From Nephromyces sp. MM_2019 (lineage: Eukaryota > Apicomplexa > Aconoidasida > Nephromycida): 64,000 bases of DNA. The stretch covers positions 62,001-126,000 of the forward strand of contig JADHZB010001457.1 in assembly GCA_015657535.1 (NCBI GenBank), read 5' to 3'. Shown piece after piece: positions 49,280-62,400 of this stretch. A program made the translations under genes and the position numbers. Every line of letters starts with the position of its first letter. The first letter of the stretch is position 1. Below the pieces are notes generated by a model. It was not told the origin of the DNA, searched no databases, and saw nothing but the letters and a program-made list of their open reading frames with translations.

Positions 49280-52200
49280 TGATTCATCAAAACTGCTTCT
49301 GCAACAACACGCACAAAAACAGATGGACAAACAGATACACACGCTCACATGCACACAGATATGCACACTCATACACACGCACACAGATATGCACACTCAT
49401 ACACACGCACACATATTGACTCACACACAAGATACACATACACACAGATTCACACACAACACCCACATCCAATGGTCAGAAGCGAGTCAATTCACCAAAA
49501 GGAATATAAGTTGAACAGCCTAACAAAAGAAGCTTCCATACCCATACACACACAGCACTGTAGAAATCGATTTTTCAAGCTTTGCAGCAGTGAAACAACA
49601 AAAAGGAAGAAGATGAAGCCTCTTCGTTAGGTATCAAAGAAGATGCTTTCTTGCTCACATACAAGAAAACAAGAAAGATACCTTTAAAATAGCGAAGAAA
49701 ATGATACAAAAAGAGGAGAAAATGAGGGAATCAGCCCACACACACATGAACCTCAATAGTATCTCATACAAAAACTTGAAGCAGTGTGCTAGAAGAAGCA
49801 AAACCGCAAGCTTTTTTAAAGAAAAATCGACTTGAAATAAGTCAAGATGATATCGCATCATCTACTTCATGTTTACCATCGAAGTATCTATACAACCCTT
49901 TGGTTGGCTTGAATCAACTAAACTAAGCAAAAGATCATCTTTCTCAAACTTCAACGAATCCTGTAGTTTAAGCAGCTGATTCTTCACTGCTTGATGAGTA
50001 AATAATGCTAAATGAAGGAATTTGCGATTATAAGACTTCTGAGAATACTCCGAGAAGAAAGCTGCAGCAAAATTTGATGAATCTTCTTGAAGATTTGCCT
50101 TTTCTTGTGATGAGTATGGAGAGTTTGGATTGCTTGAAGATGAAGAAGTTTCAGCTGATGGAGCTGATGAAATAATGGGATCTGACGGATTTTGCTGATG
50201 TTGAGACTCTTCATTTACACGATGAGCTTGGAAAGACTCCAGTGCTGCGAAAATCTGCGTTTTTATGAGAAAAATCAAAGAGTGGGGTATCAAGGAGAGA
50301 GATATATGTGGAGAGAGCTATTGTTGGCAAAGAAGCAAGAAGCCACTGCATACCTGGAGGATGATTCCAGAAAAATAGTAGAGAAAACAAAAACACACAG
50401 CACACAAAAGCTGCAAAAAACGCACAAAAAAACACACAGCACACAAAACGAAACAGAAAGAAAGCACACACACTGAACAAAAAGCAAAAAAGCACACACA
50501 AACAGCACACAAACAAACGTTAGACACCCAAAACACCACACACATAACGACCACCACCCTAATCTAGCCCCAAAATATTGTATACATATTGATGAAATGC
50601 ATTAAGCAGCTTGCAATAACTAACAAAAAAACCGTGAAAACTCGGGAAAAGTGCAAGCCATTTCGTCTAGAAAACGACTATAAACCTAAGAAGAGAAAAT
50701 GAAGAAAAAAAAGCCAAAAATACCAAAAATGCGAAAAAAACCAAAAAATTAAAGTGAAGTATTCCACCAATTCTCATAGAAGATGCAGTTTCCATCAATA
50801 TCATCATCCAACAAAAAGAGAAAAAACAGCAAAAACAAAGAAAACAGCGGAGTTCTGATAATAAGCTCTAAAAAGTCGCTTGAAGCTACGCGTTTTACAA
50901 ATCTCTGGCAGATTTCCTTGAGAAGAAGCAGCTGACAGAGTTTTGTGAAAAACGTGAGACGTAGATCGCTGGCACACACGCACACAATTTCGTTACAAAA
51001 ACCAGTGCTTCGCTCGTTTAAGGAAATTTTACCTCATCTGGCCCCTTCAGCATTGTATAATCGACGAACGAAACTTCATCTTCATCAGTCTTTTTGGATG
51101 AAAAATTGGGATCTCGTAACTTTCGCTGATGAAGACAGAGAAAATGCCATCTATAGACTCCCAGTATTCATTGAGAACATCATTATCATCTTCAAACACA
51201 CACATATCATGCACACACAAATATCTTCATCATCAGCTTCAAACACACACGTCACTCAGAAGTATTTCATCANNNNNNNNNNNNNNNNNNNNNNNNNNNN
51301 NNNNNNNNNNNNNNNNNNNNNNNNNNNNNNNNNNNNNNNNTTCAAACACACACGTCACTCAGAAGTATTTCATCATTATCATCTTCAAACACACACATAT
51401 CATGCACACACAAATATCTTCATCATTAGTTTCAAACACACACGTCACTCACAAGCATCAAGACAGGATAAGTAGTCTTCAGACAATTTTGCCACAATAC
51501 TACTCGTTATATAGAGGCTGACAGCACACACATTATGTACATGTTCACACCCTCTTCTCTGCCAGAGACATGTCTTAAGAAAGAGAGATGTATTATGAGG
51601 GAGAGAGTTTAAGAAAGAGCTTAAGAAAGAGTTTGAGATGGTCTATTCAGTTACAGTAGATAAAGGGAGAAGAGAGCTACCTCGAGACAGTTAAGATTTA
51701 TTAGATATTGCGCTTCACCATACACACTTGCCAAGTTTCGGCTGTGTGTCTGAGATGTAACGAGATTTAGATTATCATAAAGATAAGCTGGGGGGATAGA
51801 TAGTGCTGTACACACAGGTTCCACCAAGCTTCTAAATTGGGGCGAAACCTAAAGCGATAAAAGCAAAGGGTTGAAAACAAATTTTAATGTGCTTATTTTA
51901 GCACTTTTATAATACCGGGGAAATGCTAGTTAAGAATAAAAGAGCTTCACACACACACAAGAAAGAGCACAATGCGCGTCATCAGAAGTCTTCACACCAG
52001 GATTAGAAACATACATGCACACACAACCCAAGTCACCCCACTCGCTCACCAATCCCTATCAATAGCACAGCTATACATACATAAAGCTGCGAAAAGGCAA
52101 TTTTAAGCACTGTTTTTCCACAGTAATCAACAAAAGATATCGTATAAAACACCACACCCAATCCAACACACTCAATCACACACACACACACACACACATT

Positions 52201-54014
52201 CTCTCTCTTCAAAAACAAGTTCTAAACAATTCCAAAGCCACCACTTACAATGAGGATGTCAGCATTAGTCTCTGCAAGCTGTATCTTCAATCTTTCTTCA
52301 AACAAATCTTCCTCTTCTTCTTGCAAACCTTTCTTTAACGACGTTTCCTCCTCCTTTTTTCTCAGAACATCTTCCAAAACCTCATAATCAGAGGCTCGCA
52401 GGCAAACAAAAGACACTTCGCTTAAAGACCAGCAAGCTAGTTGAGCAGCTAGACTAGTATAAGGAGAAGTAATCAGCAGAGCCACTACTTTCTGAGCTCT
52501 TCTCTTTTCTGCAACAAATTCTTGTCTGAGAAACGCCTGTTGGACACTTTTTTTCTCCTTAAAAGAATCACTTTCATCTATTTTAGAAAGGATTTCAGCA
52601 GAAGAGGGAGATTCGCGTTTATCAGCCAAAAAAAGAGTTCTCTGCTTCATATAACTACCAGAGTCATCAGATAGGCCTTCTCTTTCACAGAGATTTCCAA
52701 ATAATCTCGAGACGTTTAAAGGTTGAAGAAGCTGCTCAAGGCAACTCGCAATTTCACTGTTTTCAGAAGAAATATTCGTCAAAAAGTGATGTTTTTTGGA
52801 GCAACACTGCAAGAGGATGCATCTGTTAATGCTAGTTGAAGTTATAATGAGTAAAAGAGCAATAAAACACTATAAAAGTCGAGATCAAAACCACTGATAC
52901 TCTTCTCAAATGCTTTACTAGAAGAGATGCGAATTCATCCAATACTAGCAAGTAGTAGCGCTTGTGAAGATACCAAAAATATCGTTTCAAGCAATCTACA
53001 AGGTACGATAAGTTGAGTGAAGAGAAGCATATCCTCGGAATTCACATATTTAGAATGATTGAGAAGATTTTCGTGTTTATAGCTCAACACACACACATTT
53101 GAAGAAGGGGCAACCATACACCAAGACAGGAAAAAATCAGCAGACCTATTTGGACACACAAACATATGCACACACACAGTTTAAGTTTCAGCCTATAACC
53201 TTCCATGGAAGCATAAAACCAGCACAAGGGCAGATTCACACACACACTAACGCTTCTAGGCAGTCATAAAAAACGCAAACACTTATCTGAGAAAGCAACA
53301 AACAGTATATGAGCACAATCTTGAGCTTTTTGCTATTAAAAACTGCAAAAGCTCGAATAACTGGCACAAAATGCAAGTAGAGACAAACACATACACAAAA
53401 CTTCAAATTCGCTAGTTGAAAAGCATTCCTCAGCAAAACTTAAAAATTCATCAAAAGCCATGATTTTTATAATTCTCAAGTATAGAGATTTCTTACACAC
53501 ACCGAATCATACAAGAAGCATCCACATCGTCTGCTAGTTCTACCAAAGAAACCTTGAAAAGTCATAAATCATCAAAAAAGCCAAAAAATTCTCAATTAGC
53601 AACTAAAGAATAAGAAAAGGAAGAAGCACACAACCCTCTCAATTAGCAACTAAAAACGATGGCAACCAAAAAGAGGTGGAAATAACATCTCAACACCAAA
53701 AAAAACCAAGCATCAAACATGTATCACACTGATAGCACACATCAGCATCACACACACGAAACTAGCGAAGCAAAAAGAGCCCAAAAAATCGACACCCATC
53801 GCACTTTTTTGATGTTTTTCTTCACTTACTTAACGTGTGTTCTAAGCATAGGATAAGATATCTTCAAGCAACTTTCCAAGCTACTAGGCTTCCCCGAAAA
53901 CAAGGGATCGAAGCTGGGAGTTTGCTTCTTTCGCCCCCTCGAACTGGAAAAATAATAGCTTTCACGAGGTATAATGAAAGCGTCTAGCTTATCACGTTGA
54001 GGCTGCCGGATTGC
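43410..54014 (-). CDS. Acyl-CoA/malonyl-CoA synthetase (ACSF3)-like protein, degenerate motifs
   Basis: Exons seen: 54014-53830 (tentative N-terminal), 52806-52249, 51848-51681, 51125-51033, 50254-49877, 48784-48621, 48572-48502, 47483-47340, 46960-46824, 44791-44632 and 43588-43410 (stop). Seven junctions agree in phase. Three do not, so exons are missing near 53 kb, 48 kb and 45-46 kb. Order and content follow the ANL adenylate-forming family: KVVALLITSPYTSLAAQLAC, ADILIVSPQFRSLVEPV, FVDYTMLKG, FTHQAVKNQLLKLQDSL, a strand LFCGCALLN, KAKWNAAQTL, LVSLTEMGSV and AFTEDGYFLT. The P-loop (normally YTSGTTGRPKG) is replaced by DYTMLKGPDE followed by a Ser-rich insert of about 75 residues. The hinge TGD and the catalytic C-terminal Lys segment are not recognisable. 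It is either a pseudoenzyme or a decaying gene. Introns are long and TG-rich on the sense strand. Confidence 0.65.
46296..46340. repeat. (CA)n-rich tract in intron
   Basis: Runs of CACACA separated by TAAA lie on the plus strand, so TG-rich on the sense strand of the ACSF3-like gene. Many shorter ones are scattered over 44-54 kb. Confidence 0.8.
48117..48488. repeat. Compound trinucleotide microsatellite (TCA/TCT), about 370 bases
   Basis: The left half is built of TCATCATCATCTTATTCTTC units; the right half is a cleaner 24-base unit of TCATCATCAACATCTTCATC plus TTCA. It yields long open frames on three frames (poly-Ser and Ile/Phe on plus, Lys/Met on minus), which are artefacts of the repeat. 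In the ACSF3-like reading frame on the minus strand, TTATTC units create stop codons. It therefore lies in the intron between exons 48572-48502 and 47483-47340. Confidence 0.9.
49239..49470. repeat. (CA)n/(TA)n microsatellite and degenerate CA-rich tract
   Basis: A pure (CA) run of about 25 bases passes into (TA) near 49265-49280. About 170 bases of CACACAGATATGCACACTC-like units follow. It is intronic in the ACSF3-like gene. The short His/Thr-rich frames here are repeat translations. Confidence 0.85.
51181..51455. repeat. Tandem repeat of about 90 bases interrupted by an assembly gap
   Basis: The unit has two parts: one ending in CACACATATCATGCACACAC and one reading TTCAAACACACACGTCACTC plus AGAAGTATTTCATCA. 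Copies flank the run of N on both sides, with a further partial copy at the right. The true copy number is unknown because of the gap. It lies in the intron between exons 51848-51681 and 51125-51033 of the ACSF3-like gene. Confidence 0.85.
51273..51340. other. Assembly gap (68 N)
   Basis: Unknown bases sit exactly inside a tandem repeat, so the gap size is probably an estimate. Frames spanning it are not real. Confidence 0.99.
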
Positions 54015-56985
54015 CTGCGCACAAGAGAAAGCAAACGATTCGGGAAGCGAAGAAAAAAGCAAAAAAAGAGAAAACTAAAGAGGGTGGTTTATCGTCGAAT
54101 CGAAGACAAGAAATACAACCAGAAAAAAGGGGAAAGACGCTAGAAAGTTGCTACGCAAGAATAGGAGGACGTAGTTACTAATAGCTGCAGCAACTGGCGG
54201 CTAGTGTGTGCGAAGAGAAAGAGAAGGTAAAACTAACAGAACCGTCGATTTCAATTTTTAGTGAGCGAAAAAGCAGATGATTAGGTGAAAACAAAGAGAT
54301 TAGATTCGGGAAAAACTGATGCAGAGAAGGAATGAAGAGTCGAAGGGAATAAGCTTTGCTAATGAGCAATTGCGAGGCTCTCTGAAAGGAGGTACACTCA
54401 CGATAGGCTAATTAAGCAAGCAAAAAAAAAGGAAAAAAATGTCAATAGGTAAGTCAGTAAAAGCAAGAAAGGATTCACATACAAGCAAAAATAAGCAAAA
54501 TTAGGTAAAATCACCCAAAATTAGCAGAAATTTACCCAAAATAAGCCAAAAGTAGCAAAAAATAACTGAGGAGCACTGAAAATGTCCCAAAACTAACCAA
54601 AAAGCAATACAAAAAAATAAAAAAGCAACCAACACACCTCAAAAAAAAGCGAAAAAGAAGTGGTTCAGTTTCCACAATATACCACAAAATAAAGAGGTTA
54701 AAGTGCAGCAACTAAAATACCCACAAAACCATTAAAAAGCAGGATAACAGCGTCAAAAAAAGAAAAGGGAAATTCGGCTTTTCCCGCTACTTATGGGAAA
54801 AATCAGAGGCACCATAAATTCTCTTCTTCCTCCCACAAAATAGCATTTTCTTTGCTAAAATTAGAGCGGAAAGCGTGGCATTCATCCCCTTGTTATGAAG
54901 CAAAAATACCACATAACGCAATACTATTATATTAGAGCGAAGAAGAAAACGGGATGGGTTTTAAAGCAAGGCCAGAAGATGAAGATGATGAGAAGTTTTC
55001 CAACATTTTTGCACACAAAATGACAAAGATAATGTCGCGTGCTTCATAGAGAAGCAAAAAACGCATATTAACCTTGAAATCACCCTCTAAACATCTTCTA
55101 AAAATTTTGCAAATTTTTCAGAAAAATAGCCTTCTTCCTTGCTAACAGTAAAACTCCGTGTATATACCGTCAAACTCTCTCTTTTCAATCGAAGTCATTA
55201 TTAATTAGAGATTCACCACCAAAAGCATCTAAAAAGGCTACAAATACTTTCACACACCGAAGTCATACGTTTTAGTCGTTTACCTCTAGTAGAAAGCTGG
55301 GTTCCACTGATGATGCGGGGTGGAATTTTCGCACACAAACACGATGAAGACTCCATTTTATCCTCTCATTCTTTCCCAGTAAATTCGTTTGGAAAAATCC
55401 GAAGGAAAAATTAGAAAAACGAGGCATTCTTTTAGTAGATTATGTATGGGGGGATGCCACTACATGGAAATAAGCGAAAAAACGCCAAAGAAATTGTTAA
55501 TAGACTCGTAGTTTGACGCAGGAAAATGCATTTTATCGTATAGGAAGGTGATGTTTGATATGCGTATGTGTGGGGAATACTTGAATAGGAAAGTTAGAAA
55601 AGAAGAAGAAGCAGGAAGATAAGAACTCAGCTAGCTTTACCGCTTAAAAAAGCTTGAAGATGCGAGCTTTTGGCTAGCCGCACAAGAAGAAGTCGGAAGA
55701 TGAGAACTGAACTACGCCCCTTCTTATCTCTCGGATAAAAGAGAGTCATTTAAATTCAAAAGCTCAGAAAAGGTGTGCGAAAAACCTATACTGTGCATTG
55801 CAGAGTAAACATCCGCTATCAAATGAGTGTACATTTGGGTAAAGTAGAGAAGGCAATGTGAAGCAATACACCAAAAGGAAAAAGCAGTGTTTTGAAAACA
55901 GAGAAAAACAGCGAATATTCACAGCTTCTTTGGGGTTTTATTAAGGAAGTAGCTTCACGATATAGCGCTGAGACTTAGGTGCTTTAGAGTGTGTGTATAG
56001 AGTGTATTTTCGACACAGACTTGCTGTGTAAAAGAGTGGGAAATTCTTTAGTACTATGGAAGGTTGGATGATGAGAATCTCAGGAATAAAGAAAAAGAGG
56101 CAGCGATTGAGGTTTTTCAGTGGAACCATGTGAAGCTTTAGATGATAAGAATCTTAGTAATGAAAAAGAGGGAGAGCAAGAAGAGGGGGAAAAAGAAGAA
56201 GAGTTAGAGATTTTTCAAAATTCCCTTCTCTAACGTCTGAGAAATCCCTAGAATCTTCCAAATCATCTGATTTATTCCTCTAGAAATCCATTCAGCCGTA
56301 CATCTAAAGATTTATTTATCATCTAAGAAGAGGGAGAAAACAAGAGTTTATGAGCAGCACATTGATATACAGGCTGTTTTCAAGCAATTTTACGGCTCCA
56401 GAGAAGTAAAAAAATTTGATTTTTTCAAAGAATATTTCGGCAAAAGCAGAAACTTTATGGAGAAATATACTTAATTTATAGTGAAATCACAAAAAATTAT
56501 GAAATTATCGCCTTCTTCAGCGATAAATCTACACACATGCATATCTCCCTATTTGTCTCTCTATAGAGATTTAACGTTCCACAAAAAGCATAAATTACAG
56601 CAAATTTGCCTCAAAAATTACTAAAAACTACAATTAACAGCATTTTCACTAAAGCTTTGCACTCTATCATTAGAATATACGTTTAAAGTATTTTCCAAAG
56701 GCAGTAAAATCACGCAATATCTACGTTTGCGAAATCTCTTGAATTTATCGTGTCTCATTGGTAAATTAGAGCCATTAAGAGAATTCTAAGCAGTAACAGA
56801 TTCTGCTGTTTTTCACTCTTTTTTCGGGAGAAAATTATCATTTTTTACTTGAAAAGAATAATTTTTCACAGCTTTAAGAATCCTCATTTCTATTATAAAC
56901 GCTCATTAAAACAGTAAAACCTCCGTATGGGAAGCTTAATCACCTTTGATCGTCGTGTTTTGCGAATAGAAAAAAAGATGCACAG
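54015..56985. other. A-rich region upstream of the ACSF3-like gene
   Basis: The plus strand is A-rich throughout, as over the introns of the minus-strand gene, so this may be its 5' UTR and upstream introns. A minus frame at 54369-54178 (MLISKAYSLRLFIPSLHQFF) could be a first exon with a leader peptide, but no connecting splice pair was confirmed. Confidence 0.4.
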
Positions 56986-59194
56986 ATGCATTTTTCACTA
57001 CAAAACAAGATTTCTCAGAAAATGATGAAAAAAGTGCAAAAACTGCGGGTTTTTCATGGAAATTTGGGCTTTTATTATGAAAAAAAGCTGCTGGTCGCCG
57101 AAACAGAAGATCTTCTACAAGCAACTAGAAGGATTTTCAAGAAATCATCAGCGAGGCTCGCGAAGTAGGCGTAAGCTGCAGTTTTCCTGTGATTTTCTTT
57201 AAAGCAACAGTGATAGTATATTCTTTTGTGTACGTCAACATCTTTTTTTTCTTTTTCTTCTTGTGCTTTGTCATTCCTTTTCTTCTTCTTTTTCTTGATT
57301 TTCTTGTTCCTATATTATCTACTCTATTCTTCCACGCTCTTCCTGCTCTCTTCTTCCCTCTTCTTTCGCCTACGCCGAATTTTATCTCAATTCCAATAAA
57401 ACATCGCAAAATCGGATGATTTGTCAACTTTCACAGTGAAAGTCGAAAAGTGAGATGCACCTTTTTGTGTGTAGTTGATTTGGTAGATAATAACCAGTTT
57501 TTAAGATTTTTACAGTCAAGTGAGTGGAAATAGTTGAAACTTGTATACTAACGCACACACCCACGCTTATCTTTTATTATCTTTGAAAATCCTTACTTTC
57601 ACCCTGTTGTGACGGTAATTTCCAGTTTTTTTGGCGTTTTCACTGTTTGTTTCCATCTTCAAGAGGAAGGAACAAGCAATTGTGTGATAAAGGGGAGGAA
57701 ATATAGTGAAATTTTATAGATTTTTAGGTTTTATTGGCGGTGTTTGCTACTTTTTCTGATTGTTAGTGGTTTGGAAGATTTTTTGTTCGGCAAAGCTGCT
57801 TGTTGTGGACATTTTTGAAACTTTTTTCTTGAAATTTTCCTTGAAGATTTTCCGGAACCTTTTTCTTTTTATGGTGTTTTCACACTACCCCTCTTTGTAA
57901 ACTTCCTCCTTCCAAACTTTCTTCTTTTAACCCCCCCCGACGCCTCCTCCTGCCGCCCCCTTTTACACTTCCCCCTCTTTCTTCCTCCCAACCACTTTGG
58001 CTTCATCTCGTCAATTTTCATTCTTTCCCCACCTCCTTCCCCTCCTGCACAATCTCTTGCTTCTTATCTTTTATTCTTTTCAATTTCTTTGCTACCTCTT
58101 CATCGCACAACTCCTTTATTTGCTCTTCATTTGTTTTTGCTTCCCTGTTATTTTACCACATAATTTCTTCCGTTTTACTGCATTTTTCGGCATTGAATAT
58201 ATCATCTGCGCTGATCTTGCTTGATGAAGCAGAGATATTCGTCCAAGAGGATGAAATTTGTCATTTTTCAAGCATCTTGGACGAAAAAAAAATTCTTTTG
58301 CACTGTACGTACACCCCACAAATTGCATATTCTGAGCAATTTTTAGATCAATATGCCTTTTTCTTACCTAAAATCAGTAGTTTTATTACCTCATTTGATG
58401 CTTTTTGTTTTTTTCAAGGATTTGTTGTACTTTGAACATTTTTTGATACTTTTAATCTGAAAAAAAAACCTTCGTTAGTGCGCTTGATCTTGTGAAACTT
58501 TTTTATTTGCCGATTTCCTTGTCATTTAGATGATTAGAAGGTGGTAGGGTGTGCACATGCAAGTGTGTTGGTAGGCAGAGCGGATTTTAGTAAAAGGTAG
58601 GAATAAACTGCGATTATTTGTATTTGTTTCCCTTTTTTTGTGTTTTGATTGTTTGCTTCTGTAACTCTTTTGCTTGTTGGATTGTTCGGTTTATTTGATG
58701 TTTTATGTGCTTCTTGCTGTTTTTGTTTTCTCATTTTCAGCTTCGTTTTTCTCGTTTCCTCATTCTTCTTCTTCTTCTTCTTCCTCATCTTCACTTCCCA
58801 CACCTTAAGAAATTGGTTATTGAGTTTCTCCAGTGTGTGTGCGTGGTTTACCATCGATGCTAATCATGTTTTACCGTTTTCGAAGATTCTTGCTGTTTTG
58901 GGGTTTGATCTGATCTTCGGTTTTCATTGCTTTTTAGGCGATTTTTAATCTTTTTTGCAAATTTCAAGTTCTTTAATGTAACATGAAGTGAAGAAGCTAA
59001 AGGGCAGGTGTTTTGGCGTGGTATACTCGTTCAACCAGCCATACAAGCTAGCAAAAAAAATTTCCACACACAAGCAGCTGCTCTGAAGTGTTTTCTCTAT
59101 AGCGTAGTAGCTCACACACGAAGAAAGTGCCAAAGCTGCTATTGTCGAAGCTTTTATATCGCATAATTCTCGATTTTTCCGCTGTTTTAAATGA
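56986..59194 (+). CDS. Uncertain plus-strand gene, exon fragments only
   Basis: Three stretches read like exons. At 56986-57168 a frame begins MHFSLQNKISQKMMKKVQKL and contains LLVAETEDLLQATRRIFKKS. At about 58193-58304 a frame reads ALILLDEAEIFVQEDEICHF and ends at a strong GTACGTAC donor. At 59111-59194 a final exon follows an AG and reads LTHEESAKAAIVEAFISHNS to a stop. The plus strand turns T-rich at about 57.2 kb, as expected for sense introns. ILLDEAE resembles a Walker B strand of P-loop ATPases, but no Walker A was found. The exons were not joined, and they may belong to one gene, two genes or none. Confidence 0.3.
57884..58140. other. C/T-rich polypyrimidine tract
   Basis: About 250 bases are almost free of A and G runs on the plus strand, including a run of eight C. 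It lies between the divergent ACSF3-like and adenylate kinase genes. It may be a core promoter, intron polypyrimidine or low-complexity DNA. Confidence 0.6.
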
Positions 59195-59440
59195 AAAAAT
59201 CTGCTTCTACGCAGTAGTTTCGGCGTCGTCAAAGAGGTATCCGTTTGTGTGCTTCATGAAACTATTCCATTCTGTATGAAAGTCTACCAAGCGATGTAAA
59301 TATTCTCACCCTCCCTCTGATAGTTTGAAGTTTATACCTTCCTTTCAACAAGTTGCATATTGAAAAAACTTGTGTGTTGATGGTTTCTTCAAGGCTTTAA
59401 CGATCTGTTTATAGCGAACTCATCAAAGTTTCTCCTCTTC

Positions 59441-62400
59441 TTGATTTTTCTCAAAAAACATCACAAAATGATTGCAAATAAGAGCTATCGGCTGCTTTTT
59501 CTTGGAGCTCCTGGAGCTGGTAAAGGTACATATGCTTCTCGTCTATCGAAGATGTGGTCCATACCGACGATCTCTACGGGAGATATGATTAGAGAAGAAG
59601 TGAAGTCTGGGTCTGGTTTAGGCAAAAAGTTCAAAGAGTATAGCTCTTCGGGAAAACTAGTACCTGATGAGATGGTAATAGAGCTTGCAAGGTATGCTGG
59701 CGTGTGTGTGCGTGAGTGTAAATACATCAGTATTGGTGAAAACTGGAGGGAGAAAGAGCAGCTTTTGATGAAGGAGCTAAAATGTGTGTATGGGTTCCGT
59801 TCTTTGAACGTTTAAAAGGTTTTACTTTGATTCGTAGCTTATAGCTATAGAATATTTTAGAATAGATAAAGGTGTTGATGCCGATTATCGTGTTGTGCTC
59901 TTTTTCTCGTCTTCATTTGTTTGCTAGTTTGTGTGTGTGCGTGTGTGTCTTGTGTACATACGTGTTTTGTGTGTGTGTATGTTTTGTGTGCCATTTCTCG
60001 TTAGGTGCTTTGTGTGTATGCCTTTTATTTGTATGCGTGTATGTTTAGTATATGTTTGACTTTTTTTCGTGTGTGTTTTTTTGTGTGCGTGTGTGTCTGA
60101 CTTTTTTTCATCCCTTTTCTGTGTGTGCGGATTTTCATCTTTAAACTTTTCTTTTTTCAGAGGAAGGTTGCAACGTGGGGATTGTGGGAAGGGTTGGATT
60201 CTCGATGGATTCCCTAGAACTATCAAACAAGCTGCGGCTCTGGCCACCTTTGCTCCTCCTAATCTGTGTGTTAATGTGTTCCTGCCGGATGACTTGCTAG
60301 TCGAAAAGCTCTCTGGTAGAAGGGTACGTTTATTTTAAATATAATAAAATGCATACACACACACACAAACGTGTGTAAAGCCTATAAACTGATGATCTCA
60401 TTTTCTCTTTCGACCTAAAACTGCTCGATTTTCTGCTCAGAAAGGTGTTTGTTGTTCTCATACAGAAATGCCTGCAAAGTTTTTGGGAAATCTGAGCTTT
60501 TCTCTGGTTTTCTGGTTCTTCATTTGGAGTATTGAAATCTTCAGTTATTTCTACCAAAGATTCTGCAAAGAAACTTGAAATGAAGGCGGAATCTCCGAAA
60601 ATGTGGAGATTAGCCGTTTTTTTTCGTTGAAGATGAGGGAATTTGATAAAGAGAAGAGAGTGACGATAACGCACACATTTTTAAACATTATTGTGTTCAC
60701 ACACTATTCTGAAGTAAAGTCAATCTCACATACATTCCCTTATGATTTCGAGTCTATTAATAATCTCTTCTATTTCTGTTGAAAGACCGGATTATTCACT
60801 ATTTTATACGGCTGTACGTACACTCAGCCCAGTTTTTTTGCGGCCATACATTCGTAGGATATCTTGTGTGTTTGTCTCTTTGAGCCACCAGCTTAGGATA
60901 CTCTTTAAAAGCTTCGAAGAAGCTAGTCTCCTTCGGTTTCCAGCTGGTGTGTGTTGGGGTGAACCCTGCCTCATTTGATGTTTTAACCTTTTACTCAAGA
61001 GACAGGCTATGTTTGTGTATGATTTTATATGGGAAAAGGTGTGTATTTACTTAAGTTTCTGTTATGGATGTCTGCAGCACTTTGGTTTTTTTTGGCCATG
61101 TGTGAGGGTTTATTATTTTGTGTGTGTTGATGCGTGTGTGTGTGTTATTTCTTTCCCTAGTGTAAAGTATTGGCATCTCTAAAGCTCAGTTTCAAGCTAT
61201 GTGTGTATGCTTAGGTATGTGATGACTGTGGTGCCACTTATAATTTGGCTGATATCCGGAGGGATGGCTATGATATGGAGCCTCTTCTCCCAAAGCCTGA
61301 AGACTGCAGTCGTGTAAGTAACCCTAACACTGTGGGATGCTTCATTTTACACTTTGAATTTGTGTGTGTGCGTCTTTTTTGGTGTATATAAGACACTGTG
61401 TGTAAGTCTCTGCGTATGTCGCTGTGTGTGTGTCTCACTGCTTCACCATAAAAACATTTTTTCACGTTTTTTGCAAATTTTACAGTATAAATCTTGAAGA
61501 AGCCTTTGCTGGTTTGTGTGTGTAAAGATTCTTTCTCTGTATATAATCTCCAAGATTTCTCCTACTCTTTTAGGTAGACTAAGCGTGTACTAGAAGATCT
61601 ATAATCTCCCATTCGCTACACACACTGCGATTTTTGCGGTTTGATTTTCTTCAAAGTTCATTTCATCGGTTGGTACAAATTGGATGATGATTTCTACAAT
61701 AAAACTTTGGTGTGTGCATACGTTTGAGTGGTTTCTTCAGTGTATATTTCTGCTTCTCAAAGCTTGTGTGTGTGTGTGTGTGCTTTGTTTATATATAGTA
61801 TATGGAGAATACGCGTAATTTGAGGTGTATTTCGCTCTTATCATGCTCTACATTCTGGAAGTTTGTTCTTCTCGCGGTTTTTGCAATTTTTTCTCAAAGT
61901 GTGTGGGAAAGCCTAAGCTTATCCAACGAGCTGATGATACTGCTGAAGTGGTAGCCTTTCGCCTAGAAACCTACAAGAAGGAAACTCAGCCACTCATTGA
62001 TTACTACGATAAACAGGTGAAGAAGAGCACGAAATAGAGGTTTTTGGGGGGTTTTTCGTGTGTATTTGCCGATTTAGAGCTTGAAAATACGGCAGAGTTA
62101 AGCTTCAGTGTGCTTTAAATCGTGTGTGTTGCTTTGTGTGTTTGTGTTGTTTTTGTGTTGCTTGCGTGTGTTGCTTTTTTTGTGTTGCTTGTGTGTGTGT
62201 TGTTTCTTTGTTCTTTCTCCTTGTATGTGGCTCTTTAGGTGTCTCCTTTTTGTGTGTTGCTAGTAGTTTTTGCTGCTCATGTTGCTGCTCATTTTGCTGC
62301 TATTACCGTCGGTGTAGCTTTTCGAGCTTTCCACTTCATCCTGAGTGTGTTTGTGGATGTATTTCCTCTAGTTTTTTAGCAGCTCCAAGTATCTAGCTGC

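Noticed and set aside
49214..49514. Cys/Val-rich and His/Thr-rich short frames
   Set aside because: They are translations of CA/TG repeats.
50945..51521. Long plus-strand frames of 176 and 130 codons
   Set aside because: They run through 68 unknown bases and a CA-rich tandem repeat, and they overlap an ACSF3-like exon on the other strand.
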